32,430 bases of DNA from an uncultured Clostridia bacterium. GTDB lineage: Bacteria; Bacillota_A; Clostridia; TANB77; CAG-508. The notes under the pieces are model-generated. The model had not been told where the DNA came from and searched no databases. It saw nothing but the letters and a program-made list of their open reading frames with translations. The DNA lies in the NCBI GenBank assembly GCA_944393295.1, contig CALXZR010000135.1:1-32430 (forward strand). The letters run 5' to 3'. Made by a program: the position numbers and the translations under genes. Within the stretch, counting starts at the first letter, position 1; each line of letters begins with the position of its first letter. Shown piece by piece: positions 6,728-15,734 of the stretch.

Positions 6728-7981
6728 TTATTTGCTTTCTTGCATATTTTGAATAGCCTTTAAAACACCAAGTTTTCCATATTCGTAAGTTAATCCACCT
6801 TGTTGAAAAGCTATGTAAGGCTTTCTTATTGGAGCATCACAAGAAAGCTCTATTGATGAACCCATTGTAAAAGCTCCTGCCGCCATAATTACTTTATCTG
6901 TATATCCTGGCATATCCCATGGCATAGGAACTGAATTAGAATCTATAGCAGAACCTGCTTGAATTCCTTGAACATATTTTATTAAATCTTTTTCATTTCC
7001 AAATTCAATTGTTTGTACAATGTCAGATCTTCTTTCTTTTGAAGAAGGTACTGCTTTATAGCCTAGTTTTTCCATCATCTTTGCTGTAAATAAAGCTGTT
7101 TTTAAGCTACTTGCAACTACTACTGGTGCCATATATAAACCTTGTAAGAAACTCTTATTAATTCCAAGTGATGGTCCTACTTCTTTTCCTTGACCTGGAG
7201 AAGTTAATCTTTCACTACATAGCTCTACTAAGTCTGCTCTTCCAGCAATATATGCACCATTTGGTGCTAATCCACCACCTAGATTTTTAATTAAAGAACC
7301 TACCATAATATCTGCTCCTAGTTCTATTGGTTCTTTTTCATCTACAAATTCACCATAGCAATTGTCTACCATTATAATTACTTCTTTATCCACTTCTTTA
7401 ATAGCTTTTATTACTTTTTCAATTTTATCAATAGTTAAACTTCTACGAGTTGCATAACCTCTTGAACGTTGAATTTCAATTAATTTAATTTTATTATTTT
7501 TTAATTTTTCTAATATTGCAGGTATATTAAAATCTTCATTTAAAAGTTCAACTTCATCATATTTTATTCCAAAAGATTTTAAAGAGCTTAGATTTTCTTC
7601 AATTCCTATTACACTATCTAAAGTATCGTAAGGTTTTCCTGAAATGCTAAGCATAGTATCTCCTGGTCTTAATAAACCAAACAAACATACAGTTAAAGCA
7701 TGTGTTCCTGATATAAATTGATTTCTAACTAAGCTATCTTCTGCTTTTAAAACCCTAGCAAATATTTTTTCTATTGTATCTCTTCCAATATCTCCATACC
7801 CATATCCTGTTGTACTATTAAAATGAATATCAGAAACTTTAAATTCTTGAAATGCTTTTAATACTTTTATTGAATTTTTTACGCAATTATTTTCTATCTT
7901 TTGAAATTCTTGTTTTAATTCTTCTTCTGCTTCTGTTGCTAATTTTTCTATTTTTTCTTCTATCCCAAATTCTTTATACAT
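6728..7981 (-). CDS. Methionine gamma-lyase family PLP enzyme (YnbB-like)
   Basis: A 417-residue fold-type I PLP protein of the family annotated as methionine gamma-lyase family or aluminum-resistance protein. The Schiff-base lysine is K232 in VGSLIKNLGGGLAPNGAYIAG. The phosphate-binding region is FISGTHALTVCLFGLLRPGD, and IIMVDNCYGEFVDEKEP holds the Asp that contacts the pyridine nitrogen. ATG follows AAGGAG at 9 bases. Length matches the family. The true substrate in Firmicutes is uncertain, although a carbon-sulfur lyase role is the usual guess. It follows the WG-repeat gene by 16 bases. Confidence 0.92.
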   Translation of the reverse strand: MYKEFGIEEKIEKLATEAEEELKQEFQKIENNCVKNSIKVLKAFQEFKVSDIHFNSTTGYGYGDIGRDTIEKIFARVLKAEDSLVRNQFISGTHALTVCLFGLLRPGDTMLSISGKPYDTLDSVIGIEENLSSLKSFGIKYDEVELLNEDFNIPAILEKLKNNKIKLIEIQRSRGYATRRSLTIDKIEKVIKAIKEVDKEVIIMVDNCYGEFVDEKEPIELGADIMVGSLIKNLGGGLAPNGAYIAGRADLVELCSERLTSPGQGKEVGPSLGINKSFLQGLYMAPVVVASSLKTALFTAKMMEKLGYKAVPSSKERRSDIVQTIEFGNEKDLIKYVQGIQAGSAIDSNSVPMPWDMPGYTDKVIMAAGAFTMGSSIELSCDAPIRKPYIAFQQGGLTYEYGKLGVLKAIQNMQESK

Positions 7982-7997
7982 AATTACTCCTTAATTT

Positions 7998-9722
7998 TTA
8001 ATTTTCTTCTAAATCAATACAATGTATTGTTTCTGTTTGCTCGTATAAATACTTTCCTATAAATTTTGGAAAATAGTAACTTTCTATTTGGTAAGTTGGT
8101 TCAACAATTATTTTTCCTTCCTTGTCTACTACACCCCATTTTCCATCTTTATTTATTCCTGCAAAACCATATTCATTTATTTCTGTAACCATATCGTATT
8201 GAGCCTCTAAAATAATATTTCCATTTTTATCTGCATAGCCCCATTTTCCATTCTGTGATATAGCATACATTGGTAAACTTAAATATACAACTGTGTTTTC
8301 TACTTTTTCTCCATTTTTATCTAAGTATATTCTTTCTGTTTGATTATATACAACAGCAAAATTTTCGTTAATGTTTTCCACAATTGCACCACTCATTGTG
8401 CATATCTCTTGCATATTTTTTGAATATATTGTTGCAGTTCCATCTATATCCCTTGCTTCTATAGCATTGATTCCTTCTATTGGCAAAATAATATCATATT
8501 TTGCTTCTAGAATTTCACCTTTATTTGCATCAATTATTCCTGATTTTCCCTCTTCATTTGTAAAAGCAAATAAGCTGTCAAATAAATATGAAATATTTTT
8601 ATAATTGTTTTCTATATTTACGTCCTTACTAATTATACTATAATTTCCATTTTGTTCATCTATTGCAATAAAATATGATGAATTTTCTACTTCTATAATT
8701 GAACTATAATTTTTTTGATCAATATAGTTTCCATTTATGTCATATAAAAGTTTATTTCCTTCTTCTGTAACAGAAATATAATCTCCTGCAATTTGATAAG
8801 ACTCATATTTTGGCTCTAATATTTCTCTACCATTTTTTGCAAAGAAACCATATTTACCATTTTTATTAACAATAAATATTTCTGATAGCCTAGAATATAT
8901 AACATCTTGATAATTTAAATCTATTATTTTTCTTCCATTTTTTAGAACACCTTTTTTACCATTAGACATAGCAATTAAATACACAGCATCATCATTGTAC
9001 TCTAGAACTCTTGAAATTGATTCATACTTTGTATCTAAAACTTTTCTTCCTTTTGCATTATAATATCCATACATTATTCCATTACTTGTTTTATTAGATA
9101 CAATATACCCTGTATCTGTGTAGCCATCGTCTTCGTCACAATATTCATCACCAATAATTGAATAGTATGAAATAGGAACTACTATATTTCCTTTAGAATC
9201 TAATACACCATATAAGTCATCTTTTTTTACTAATATTCTTCCTGGTCTATTTGTTAAACTAGAAATTTCTTCATAAATTGGTTCTGTAATTACTTCACCA
9301 TCTAAGCTTATTAAGCCATATAAGTCATCTTTCTTATATCTCAATACACTTTTTTCTAGTTCTAATAAACTACTCTCTGATGTAATTAAAGCTGAAACTT
9401 CAGTATATTTCTGAAAAATCTTTTCTCCCTCTAAATTTATTACAGAGCTTTCCTCTCCATCGAAGCAAATAAATACTGGCTTAAGTGGGTTTGGTATATA
9501 AATATCGCTATATTTAGGCTCTATAACTATGTTTCCATCTCTATCTATTACTCCTACATTTTCACTACTATTATATAAGACAAAATATTGATAATCTGAA
9601 ATTGCTATAATTTCATCTTGTACAATCTTTTTGTTGTTTAAGAAAAATATAGTTAAAGATATTATTAAAATTGCAACAATTATTGCAATAATTACATACA
9701 ATATTTTTTTATGATTTTTCAA
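7998..9722 (-). CDS. Membrane-anchored WG-repeat protein
   Basis: A 574-residue protein with an N-terminal uncleaved anchor (about residues 5-28), placing the rest outside the membrane. That part consists of about nine to ten WG (KWG) repeats of 40-60 residues. Each begins like KWGVVDKEGKIIVEPTYQI or LYGLISLDGEVITEPIYEEI, with a G near the start and a closing P-x-Y. Several copies are degenerate in the middle. WG repeats form beta-propeller-like or solenoid folds, usually of unknown ligand. Translation starts at TTG (9722), with AAGGAG 8 bases before it and no better ATG. It is the first gene of its operon, under an extended -10 promoter. Confidence 0.88.
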   Translation of the reverse strand: MKNHKKILYVIIAIIVAILIISLTIFFLNNKKIVQDEIIAISDYQYFVLYNSSENVGVIDRDGNIVIEPKYSDIYIPNPLKPVFICFDGEESSVINLEGEKIFQKYTEVSALITSESSLLELEKSVLRYKKDDLYGLISLDGEVITEPIYEEISSLTNRPGRILVKKDDLYGVLDSKGNIVVPISYYSIIGDEYCDEDDGYTDTGYIVSNKTSNGIMYGYYNAKGRKVLDTKYESISRVLEYNDDAVYLIAMSNGKKGVLKNGRKIIDLNYQDVIYSRLSEIFIVNKNGKYGFFAKNGREILEPKYESYQIAGDYISVTEEGNKLLYDINGNYIDQKNYSSIIEVENSSYFIAIDEQNGNYSIISKDVNIENNYKNISYLFDSLFAFTNEEGKSGIIDANKGEILEAKYDIILPIEGINAIEARDIDGTATIYSKNMQEICTMSGAIVENINENFAVVYNQTERIYLDKNGEKVENTVVYLSLPMYAISQNGKWGYADKNGNIILEAQYDMVTEINEYGFAGINKDGKWGVVDKEGKIIVEPTYQIESYYFPKFIGKYLYEQTETIHCIDLEEN

Positions 9723-9760
9723 GATATCAGCTCCTTATTTAAAATTTAATTACTTTGCAT

Positions 9761-9769
9761 ATTATAACA
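9761..9769 (-). promoter_or_regulatory. Extended -10 promoter of the WG-repeat operon
   Basis: TGTTATAAT on the minus strand is a TGN extended -10 with a perfect TATAAT (9761-9766). No good -35 is visible at 17 bases. It lies 25 bases upstream of the Shine-Dalgarno. Confidence 0.55.
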
Positions 9770-9817
9770 TATTTTAGCAAATTTTGGTAGTTATTCATCT
9801 AATTTTTAAACAAAAAA

Positions 9818-9844
9818 AGCTCTAAATCTTAAAGATTTAGAGCT
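9818..9844 (-). terminator. Terminator of ppaC
   Basis: AGCTCTAAATCTT and AAGATTTAGAGCT form a perfect 13-bp inverted repeat with almost no loop, followed on the minus strand by seven T, 14 bases after the ppaC stop. Confidence 0.88.
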
Positions 9845-9858
9845 TCTAAATATTTTTC

Positions 9859-10779
9859 TTAAGCATTCTCTGTCATAATTGGTACTATTTGTTTTTTACG
9901 AGAAACAACACCTTTTAATAAAGCTGTATTATTTTCTAATTTTACACCATATGCTTTTTCAACTAAGCTTGCCTTTTTTCCTAAAGCAATTACTTGTGAA
10001 TTACTATTTATTATATCTGTAATTGCTAGCATAAATAAATCCAAATTTTCTTTTTCTATTATTTTTTTCATTCCTGCTTCTAATTCTTTTTGCATTTTCA
10101 TAACATCTGGTATGCTAGCTGTATTTACTTGAGCAATTATAGATTTTACCTCTTTTAAATTTATTGCTTTTGCATCTAAACTTAAAATTTCTTCTATTGA
10201 AAAAGAACTTAAATCTGTTCCTGCCTTTAGCATATCCATTCCATAAGTATTATAATCTATTTCTGCGATTTCAGATAATTCTTTTAAAGCTTTTTTATCG
10301 TCTTCTGTAGTAGTTGGTGATTTTAGTAAAAGTGTATCTGAGATTATTGCAGACATCATTAAAATAGCTATTTTTTTATCTATTGCAATTCCATTTTCTT
10401 TATATAGTTTGTACATTATTGTTTCTGTACAGCCTACTGGCTCTGCTCTATAAAATAATGGATATCCTGTATTTATCAATACTTGATGATGATCTATTAT
10501 CTTCTTAATTTTTACATTTGATAAGTTTGGTATAAGTTCTCCTGGATTTGCAGTATCAACTATTATTATTTCTGCTCCATCTTCTAAGTCTTCTATTAAC
10601 TCTGGTTTTTCCACTCCTACATAATTTAAAACATATTCTGTTTCTTTATTAATATTTCCTAATCTACAAGCTACTACTTCTTTATTTCCTATTTCTTTTT
10701 CAAAATTTGCCATTACAATACTTGAAATTATTGAATCTGTATCTGGATTTTTGTGTCCAAAAATATAAGTTTTTCCCAT
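9859..10779 (-). CDS. ppaC: Manganese-dependent inorganic pyrophosphatase
   Basis: A 306-residue family II pyrophosphatase of the DHH superfamily that hydrolyses pyrophosphate to phosphate, pulling biosynthetic reactions forward. Metal ligands are visible in YIFGHKNPDTDSI (H9, D13, D15) and D96-H97-H98 in IIDHHQVL. The C-terminal DHHA2 domain ends with SRKKQIVP, with the arginine and lysines that bind substrate. There are no CBS domains, so it is the simple unregulated form. The frame can open three codons earlier (10788), but that ATG abuts AAAGGA. The ATG at 10779 has correct spacing and gives the family-typical MGK start. It is transcribed alone. Confidence 0.97.
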   Translation of the reverse strand: MGKTYIFGHKNPDTDSIISSIVMANFEKEIGNKEVVACRLGNINKETEYVLNYVGVEKPELIEDLEDGAEIIIVDTANPGELIPNLSNVKIKKIIDHHQVLINTGYPLFYRAEPVGCTETIMYKLYKENGIAIDKKIAILMMSAIISDTLLLKSPTTTEDDKKALKELSEIAEIDYNTYGMDMLKAGTDLSSFSIEEILSLDAKAINLKEVKSIIAQVNTASIPDVMKMQKELEAGMKKIIEKENLDLFMLAITDIINSNSQVIALGKKASLVEKAYGVKLENNTALLKGVVSRKKQIVPIMTENA

Positions 10780-10820
10780 TTTATTCATTTCCTTTCTTAA
10801 TTACCTAAATTAATGAAATT

Positions 10821-10849
10821 ATCATACAACAAATTTCTCTAAAAATCAA
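10821..10849 (-). promoter_or_regulatory. Promoter of ppaC
   Basis: TTGATT (10844-10849), 17 bases, then TATGAT (10821-10826) on the minus strand, just upstream of the ppaC ribosome site. Confidence 0.6.
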
Positions 10850-10876
10850 TATTTTTCATATATAATTCACACAGCA

Positions 10877-10913
10877 AAAAAATTACTACATACTTAGCAT
10901 ATAGTAATTTTTT
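10877..10913 (-). terminator. Terminator of the amidase gene
   Basis: AAAAAATTACTA and TAGTAATTTTTT form a 12-bp stem around a 13-base loop. T runs occur on both sides, so it can work in either direction. It lies right after the amidase stop and ends the long tsaC-side gene series. Confidence 0.78.
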
Positions 10914-10917
10914 ATTT

Positions 10918-12297
10918 CTATTTCCAAGCCTCTGCTATTGCATCTGCTATAGCATAAGCATAGTCTTCTTCTTCCTCTACAATTTTTTGCAAATCTGTAT
11001 CTATATATCCCATTTCTATTTGATAACATTCAATTCCTTGATTAGAATTATAATGCTCATTTTTAGCATAAGCTGTATTTCTACCATCGACATATGCTCC
11101 AGTTGCAATTCCTCCAACTTCTCTAATAGTATATAAATATGGTGTGTCTTCAGTTATTGGATACATATCAAAGTTTCTTTTTTCTGCGCTCTCTTTCATA
11201 TCTTCAATCATACTATTATTAAAATTCTTCACATACACTCCATCTGTTTCTTTAAAACTAGTATTATTAGAAAATTCTATAAAAGTTTGATCTATTAAAG
11301 TATTTGCTATTGTCCTTGCCAAAGTTAAATCACTTTTACATGGTGCATAAACTTCTAGTCCAGACATTTTACTAGAGCCATCATTTACATGCAAAGATAT
11401 CATTAATTTAGCTTTAGATTTACAAGCAATATCTATTCTTCCATTTTCATCATACATATTTGTTGCTGTAAAGCTATCTGTATTTTCATCATCTCTTGTT
11501 AATTTAACTTTATAACCTCTTTGCTCCAATTCACTTTTTAAAAGTTTACTGCTATCTAAAGTAATATTTTTTTCTTCATAGCCTCCTGCTGTTACACCAC
11601 TATCTTTTCCACCATGTCCTGCATCTATTACAATATCATATACATCATCTGGTAAAGTAGCTTCTTCTACATTTATTTTTAAACAACTTAATTCTTTTTC
11701 ATCTATAGTTTGATATTTTGAAAATTCTATTCTAACTTTATTGTTTTTTCCGTTTTTAGTTACTGTATAATAGTCAATATCTGGATAAGAACTAGTATTA
11801 ACTAAAGTATAATATTTTGCTGTTGTGCTATTATTTAATTTTACTCTTAATTTTAAATAATAAGTGTCTTGAGCTAGCTCATCTAAATTTATTCCACTAT
11901 TAATCAAACCAGCAGATGAAAATACAAGTTTATTATCTTGTATACTTCCTTCTATAGAATATTCTTGCTCTGAATTTCCGCTTACCATAACTAATTTTGC
12001 ATTCTCGAAATTATCTTCACTTATAGAATCTAATACACCAGAAATTTGGAAATGAGTTCCATATGTATAAAACTCTGTTATTTCTGCTGCTTTTTCTTGA
12101 ATTTCTCCAAATATCTTAGTTTCATATTCTCTTCTTTGTGCATTTATTTTCAATTTACTAGTAATTTTAAAAGCACCATAGATGATTGCAATCAGAATAA
12201 TTATACAAAATAGCAATAAAACAAATCTTCTTCTAAAATAACGATTTTTAAAATTATTTAATATATTTTTTCCTACATTCTTTGGTTTTCCTGGCAT
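10918..12297 (-). CDS. Membrane-anchored N-acetylmuramoyl-L-alanine amidase (Amidase_3)
   Basis: A 459-residue cell-wall hydrolase that cuts the bond between muramic acid and the stem peptide. Residues 24-46 form an N-terminal membrane anchor behind a basic start. Residues about 60-215 are an extracytoplasmic region that I do not recognise. The zinc amidase domain follows: H228 in VIDAGHGGKDSG, E242 in GYEEKN, H303 in SLHVNDG, and the catalytic glutamate E428 in EMGYIDT. All four key residues are present. The family includes CwlD and AmiC types; the large N-terminal half is unlike the short CwlD. It follows rimO by 17 bases. Confidence 0.92.
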   Translation of the reverse strand: MPGKPKNVGKNILNNFKNRYFRRRFVLLLFCIIILIAIIYGAFKITSKLKINAQRREYETKIFGEIQEKAAEITEFYTYGTHFQISGVLDSISEDNFENAKLVMVSGNSEQEYSIEGSIQDNKLVFSSAGLINSGINLDELAQDTYYLKLRVKLNNSTTAKYYTLVNTSSYPDIDYYTVTKNGKNNKVRIEFSKYQTIDEKELSCLKINVEEATLPDDVYDIVIDAGHGGKDSGVTAGGYEEKNITLDSSKLLKSELEQRGYKVKLTRDDENTDSFTATNMYDENGRIDIACKSKAKLMISLHVNDGSSKMSGLEVYAPCKSDLTLARTIANTLIDQTFIEFSNNTSFKETDGVYVKNFNNSMIEDMKESAEKRNFDMYPITEDTPYLYTIREVGGIATGAYVDGRNTAYAKNEHYNSNQGIECYQIEMGYIDTDLQKIVEEEEDYAYAIADAIAEAWK

Positions 12298-12314
12298 TAG
12301 CTATCGCCTTTCTT

Positions 12315-13622
12315 TCATTTAATTTTTTCTGCTAGTAAATCATATTGTACTACATTTGTAATTTTACAATTTATCCATGTTCCATTTTCTATTTTCTCAT
12401 TTGATTTAATAAATATAACACCATCCTCGTCTGGAATATCCATATAGCTTCTACCTATATAATACTCTCCATCTTCTGTTTTTCCTTCTACTAGAGTTTC
12501 GTAAATATTTCCAATTTTTTCCTCTAATTTAATTTTTGCAATTTGTTTTTCAAGTTCCATAATTTTATTATATCTTGCTTGTTTAGTTTTTGGATGAATT
12601 TGTTCTTTTAGTCTGCTTGCAGGCGTTCCATCCTCTTTAGAATATTTAAATACTCCTAACTTTTCAAATTTTGCTCTATTTACAAATTCATAAAGTTCAA
12701 AAAAGTCTTCTTCTGTTTCTCCTGGGAATCCTACTATCATAGTAGTTCTTAGTATTACATCTGGTATTTCTTTTCTAATTTTTTGAATTAAATTTTCAAT
12801 ACTTTTTCCATCACTTTTTCTATTCATTCTTTTTAAAACAGTATCGGAAAAGTGCTGAAGTGGTATATCAAAGTATTTACAAATTTTTTTATTTTCTTTT
12901 ACTACTTTTATTAATTCATCAGTAATACTTTCTGGATATGCATATAAAAATCTTATCCATTTAAATTCTTCTATTTTACATAGCTCTTGTAACAACTCTG
13001 CTAGTCTTTCTTTTCCATATAGATCAATTCCATATTTTGTTGTATCTTGCGCTACAACAATAATCTCTTTTATACCTTTTTTAGATAGACTTTTTGCTTC
13101 TTCTATAATATCTTCAAATTTTCTACTTATATAAGGTCCTCTAATTGATGGAATTGCACAATATGTACATCTATTGCTACAGCCTTCTGCTATTTTTAAA
13201 TATGCAGTTGTATTTCCTGTTGATATTACCCTATCCATATAATCTAAAGTATTTTTAGATTTATTAGGAACTCCTATAATCTTAGAAACTTCTTCCCAAA
13301 AATTGTCATACTCGTCCACACTTAAGAATAAGTCAACTTCTGGTAAAGCTTTTTTTAACTCATCCTTATATCTCTTTACTAAACAACCAATAACAATTAA
13401 ATATTTACAACTGCCATTTTCTTTATAATTTGCCATCTCTAAAATAGTATTAATTGCCTCTTCTTTTGCAGATTCAATAAATCCACATGTATTTATTACT
13501 ATTATATCAGCTTCTTCTGGCAAATTTATAATTTCAAATTTTTCTTTTTTAAAAATTCCTATGCACATCTCTGTATCTACTAAATTCTTGCTACATCCTA
13601 ACGAAACAAATCCTACCTTCAT
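12315..13622 (-). CDS. rimO: Ribosomal protein S12 methylthiotransferase RimO
   Basis: A 435-residue radical-SAM enzyme that adds a methylthio group to the beta carbon of an aspartate in ribosomal protein S12. Order: the N-terminal MTTase domain starting KVGFVSLGCSKNLVDTE, with the cysteines that bind the second Fe-S cluster; the radical-SAM core with C148-x3-C152-x2-C155 in GCSNRCTYCAIP; then a C-terminal TRAM-like domain (about 370-435). SLGCSKNLVD and SIRGPYISR point to RimO rather than MiaB. The frame opens at an ATG at 13634, but GGAG lies 6 bases before the ATG at 13622, so that start is used. Confidence 0.96.
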   Translation of the reverse strand: MKVGFVSLGCSKNLVDTEMCIGIFKKEKFEIINLPEEADIIVINTCGFIESAKEEAINTILEMANYKENGSCKYLIVIGCLVKRYKDELKKALPEVDLFLSVDEYDNFWEEVSKIIGVPNKSKNTLDYMDRVISTGNTTAYLKIAEGCSNRCTYCAIPSIRGPYISRKFEDIIEEAKSLSKKGIKEIIVVAQDTTKYGIDLYGKERLAELLQELCKIEEFKWIRFLYAYPESITDELIKVVKENKKICKYFDIPLQHFSDTVLKRMNRKSDGKSIENLIQKIRKEIPDVILRTTMIVGFPGETEEDFFELYEFVNRAKFEKLGVFKYSKEDGTPASRLKEQIHPKTKQARYNKIMELEKQIAKIKLEEKIGNIYETLVEGKTEDGEYYIGRSYMDIPDEDGVIFIKSNEKIENGTWINCKITNVVQYDLLAEKIK

Positions 13623-13669
13623 TTTATACTCCATATACTTTACTTTTTAAAATTTTTTTCATTAGTATA

Positions 13670-13909
13670 TTATATTAGCATAGTAATAATAACAGCTATA
13701 GCAAATCCTGGTATTCCAAATAATCCTGTTAACACAACCATCCACCAATTTATAGTTATTCCAATTCCAAAGAATGAGCATATAGCTAAAATAATTCCAC
13801 CTATAATTGAATTAATAATAAATTTAATTGCAATTTTAAAAGGTAATGCTATTATTTTCAAAACTAAAATTAAAACAGCAACTGCTACTACATAAGATAA
13901 AATACTCAT
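13670..13909 (-). CDS. bofA: BofA-family pro-sigma-K processing inhibitor-like protein
   Basis: A 79-residue membrane protein with two or three hydrophobic segments (about 5-23, 31-49 and 54-78). In Bacillus, BofA sits in the outer forespore membrane and with SpoIVFA holds back the SpoIVFB protease that activates sigma-K. The short length, the FKIAIKFIINSIIGGIILAI segment and the C-terminal G-rich region fit the family. Members are also found in species without the full sigma-K checkpoint, so the function here is inferred. The ribosome site is AAGGAAG. Neighbours are rng upstream and rimO downstream. Confidence 0.75.
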   Translation of the reverse strand: MSILSYVVAVAVLILVLKIIALPFKIAIKFIINSIIGGIILAICSFFGIGITINWWMVVLTGLFGIPGFAIAVIITMLI

Positions 13910-13974
13910 ACTACAAAACTTCCTTTTTTATTTATTTAGGTTTTAATAAAAGCTCCTATAAACTTTATTTAATA

Positions 13975-15153
13975 TTATTTATAATTACTACAAATATGCT
14001 TTCTAGTTAACTCTAGTAAATTTAATTTTGTAAATTCTTCTATTTGTACTCTACTTCTATCTGATTGTGTTCCTTCTTTCATTATATCAATAATTCTTTT
14101 CTTATGCTCATCTGTATACATATCTATAAAATCTATTAATATAATTCCTCCAATATCTCTTAATCTTATCTGTTTTGCAATTTCTTCTGCAGCTTGTTCG
14201 TTAACTAAAAATATTGTTTCTTCCAAATTATTTTTTCCTACAAATTTTCCAGAATTAACATCTATAGCAGTTAATGCTTCTGTTTTATCAATAGTGATAA
14301 ATCCGCCATTTTTTAGCCAAACTTTTCTATTGTTTGCAGCTTCAAGTTCTTTTTTTATATTGTACCAATTCAAAATATTATCTTTAGCTTGGTAAATTTC
14401 TATTTCTTTATCTATTTCCTCTAAAATCTGCTTAACTTTATTTTTCATATTTTCACTATTTACAACAATTCTGTCTAGTGAACTATCTGCTAAATCTATA
14501 ATTAATTTTTTGATTATGCCACCACTATTGAAAATTTCTTTTGGATATTTTTCAACCTCTAATTTTTTAATATTTTCCCATTTTTTTATTTGGGCTTCTA
14601 TATCCTCTTTAATTTGTTTCTCTGTTGCGTTCTCACTTACAGTTCTTAAAATTGCACCTGTATTTTCTGGTAAATATTTTTTAGCAATTTTTACTAAGTT
14701 TTCTCTTTTTTCTTTATCTTTTATTTTTTGAGAAACTGTAACAAAAGTAGCATTTGGCATATAAACTATAAATCTACCTTTTATACTAATATGAGTTGAA
14801 ACGCGTGCTCCTTTGTTTGAAGTTTCATCTCTTTTTACTTCGACAATAATAGGCATACCTGGTTTTATAAAATCAGTTATCTTTAAGTTTTCTTCTTCAT
14901 TTACTTTTGGTTCTTCTACAATATTTCTTTTAGGTAAAATATCTTTTAAATGTATAAAAGCATTTTTTCCATTTCCTAAATCAACAAAAGCTGCTTGCAA
15001 ACCATTTAAAATATTTTGTACTTTACCTATATAAATATTTCCTTCTATTGTTCTATTATTTTCGTTTTCTTCATATTTTTCAAGAATTTTTTGGTTTTCT
15101 ACATACATTATAGTTTTGTTTTCATTTTCTTCATAAATAATAATTTCTTTCAT
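13975..15153 (-). CDS. rng: Ribonuclease E/G family protein, short C-terminus
   Basis: A 392-residue single-strand-specific endoribonuclease related to RNase G, for rRNA maturation and mRNA decay. The S1-like RNA-binding region is near residues 38-120 (NIYIGKVQNILNGLQAAFVDLG). The catalytic magnesium ligands are D298 in TEALTAIDVNSGK and D341 in GGIILIDFIDM. The protein stops at LELTRKHICSNYK, just where typical members carry the CPxC zinc-link used to make dimers. No frame downstream restores it, so this is a naturally short or truncated form. It follows pth by 8 bases with ribosome site AAGAGGAC. Confidence 0.9.
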   Translation of the reverse strand: MKEIIIYEENENKTIMYVENQKILEKYEENENNRTIEGNIYIGKVQNILNGLQAAFVDLGNGKNAFIHLKDILPKRNIVEEPKVNEEENLKITDFIKPGMPIIVEVKRDETSNKGARVSTHISIKGRFIVYMPNATFVTVSQKIKDKEKRENLVKIAKKYLPENTGAILRTVSENATEKQIKEDIEAQIKKWENIKKLEVEKYPKEIFNSGGIIKKLIIDLADSSLDRIVVNSENMKNKVKQILEEIDKEIEIYQAKDNILNWYNIKKELEAANNRKVWLKNGGFITIDKTEALTAIDVNSGKFVGKNNLEETIFLVNEQAAEEIAKQIRLRDIGGIILIDFIDMYTDEHKKRIIDIMKEGTQSDRSRVQIEEFTKLNLLELTRKHICSNYK

Positions 15154-15161
15154 AAGTCCTC

Positions 15162-15725
15162 TTAATTATATAAATTCATTGCAGTTTCTATGCCATCTTT
15201 TAAAATAACTTCTGTAGCCTCTTCTGCTTTTTTTACTCCTTCTGCTAAAATTTTTTTATCTTCCTCATTTATATTTCCAATTACGTGAGTTATCATATCT
15301 ATTCCTTCTTCAGGTTTACCAATTCCAACTCTTATTCTTTCAAAATCTTCCGTTTTTAGATAATGTACTATTGATTTCATACCATTATGTGTACTTGCAG
15401 AACCATTTCTTCTAATTCTTATTTTTCCTGGTTCTATATCTACATCATCATATATTACAATTAAGTCTTCATTAGATAGTTTATAAAAATTCATAAATTC
15501 TATTATTGCTTCACCGCTTAAGTTCATATATGTCTGTGGCTTTAATAAAATTACTTTTTCATTTTCTATAATTCCACTTCCATATAGGCTATTAAATTTT
15601 GTCCTAGATATTTCTATATCATATTTTTTTGCTAGTGAATTAATAACATTAAAACCCATATTATGTCTTGTATTTGCGTAGTTTTCTTCGTTTTCTGGAT
15701 TTCCTAATCCTACTATTAGTTTCAT
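15162..15725 (-). CDS. pth: Peptidyl-tRNA hydrolase
   Basis: A 187-residue enzyme that frees tRNA from prematurely released peptidyl-tRNA. The signature KLIVGLGNPENEENYANTRHNMGF contains the catalytic histidine (TRHNMG) and the substrate-binding asparagines. LLKPQTYMNLSGEA and VIYDDVDIEPGKIRIR follow, with the catalytic-site aspartate. The C-terminal GIGKPEEGIDMITHVIG is also conserved. The frame opens at TTG 15731, but GAGG is 6 bases before the ATG at 15725, which also gives the normal start. It lies between GT2 and rng. Confidence 0.97.
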   Translation of the reverse strand: MKLIVGLGNPENEENYANTRHNMGFNVINSLAKKYDIEISRTKFNSLYGSGIIENEKVILLKPQTYMNLSGEAIIEFMNFYKLSNEDLIVIYDDVDIEPGKIRIRRNGSASTHNGMKSIVHYLKTEDFERIRVGIGKPEEGIDMITHVIGNINEEDKKILAEGVKKAEEATEVILKDGIETAMNLYN

Positions 15726-15734
15726 GCTCAACCT

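Noticed and set aside
7998..9722. Repeated sequence in the WG gene as a DNA repeat or CRISPR-like array
   Set aside because: The repetition is at protein level with diverged DNA and lies in an intact reading frame.
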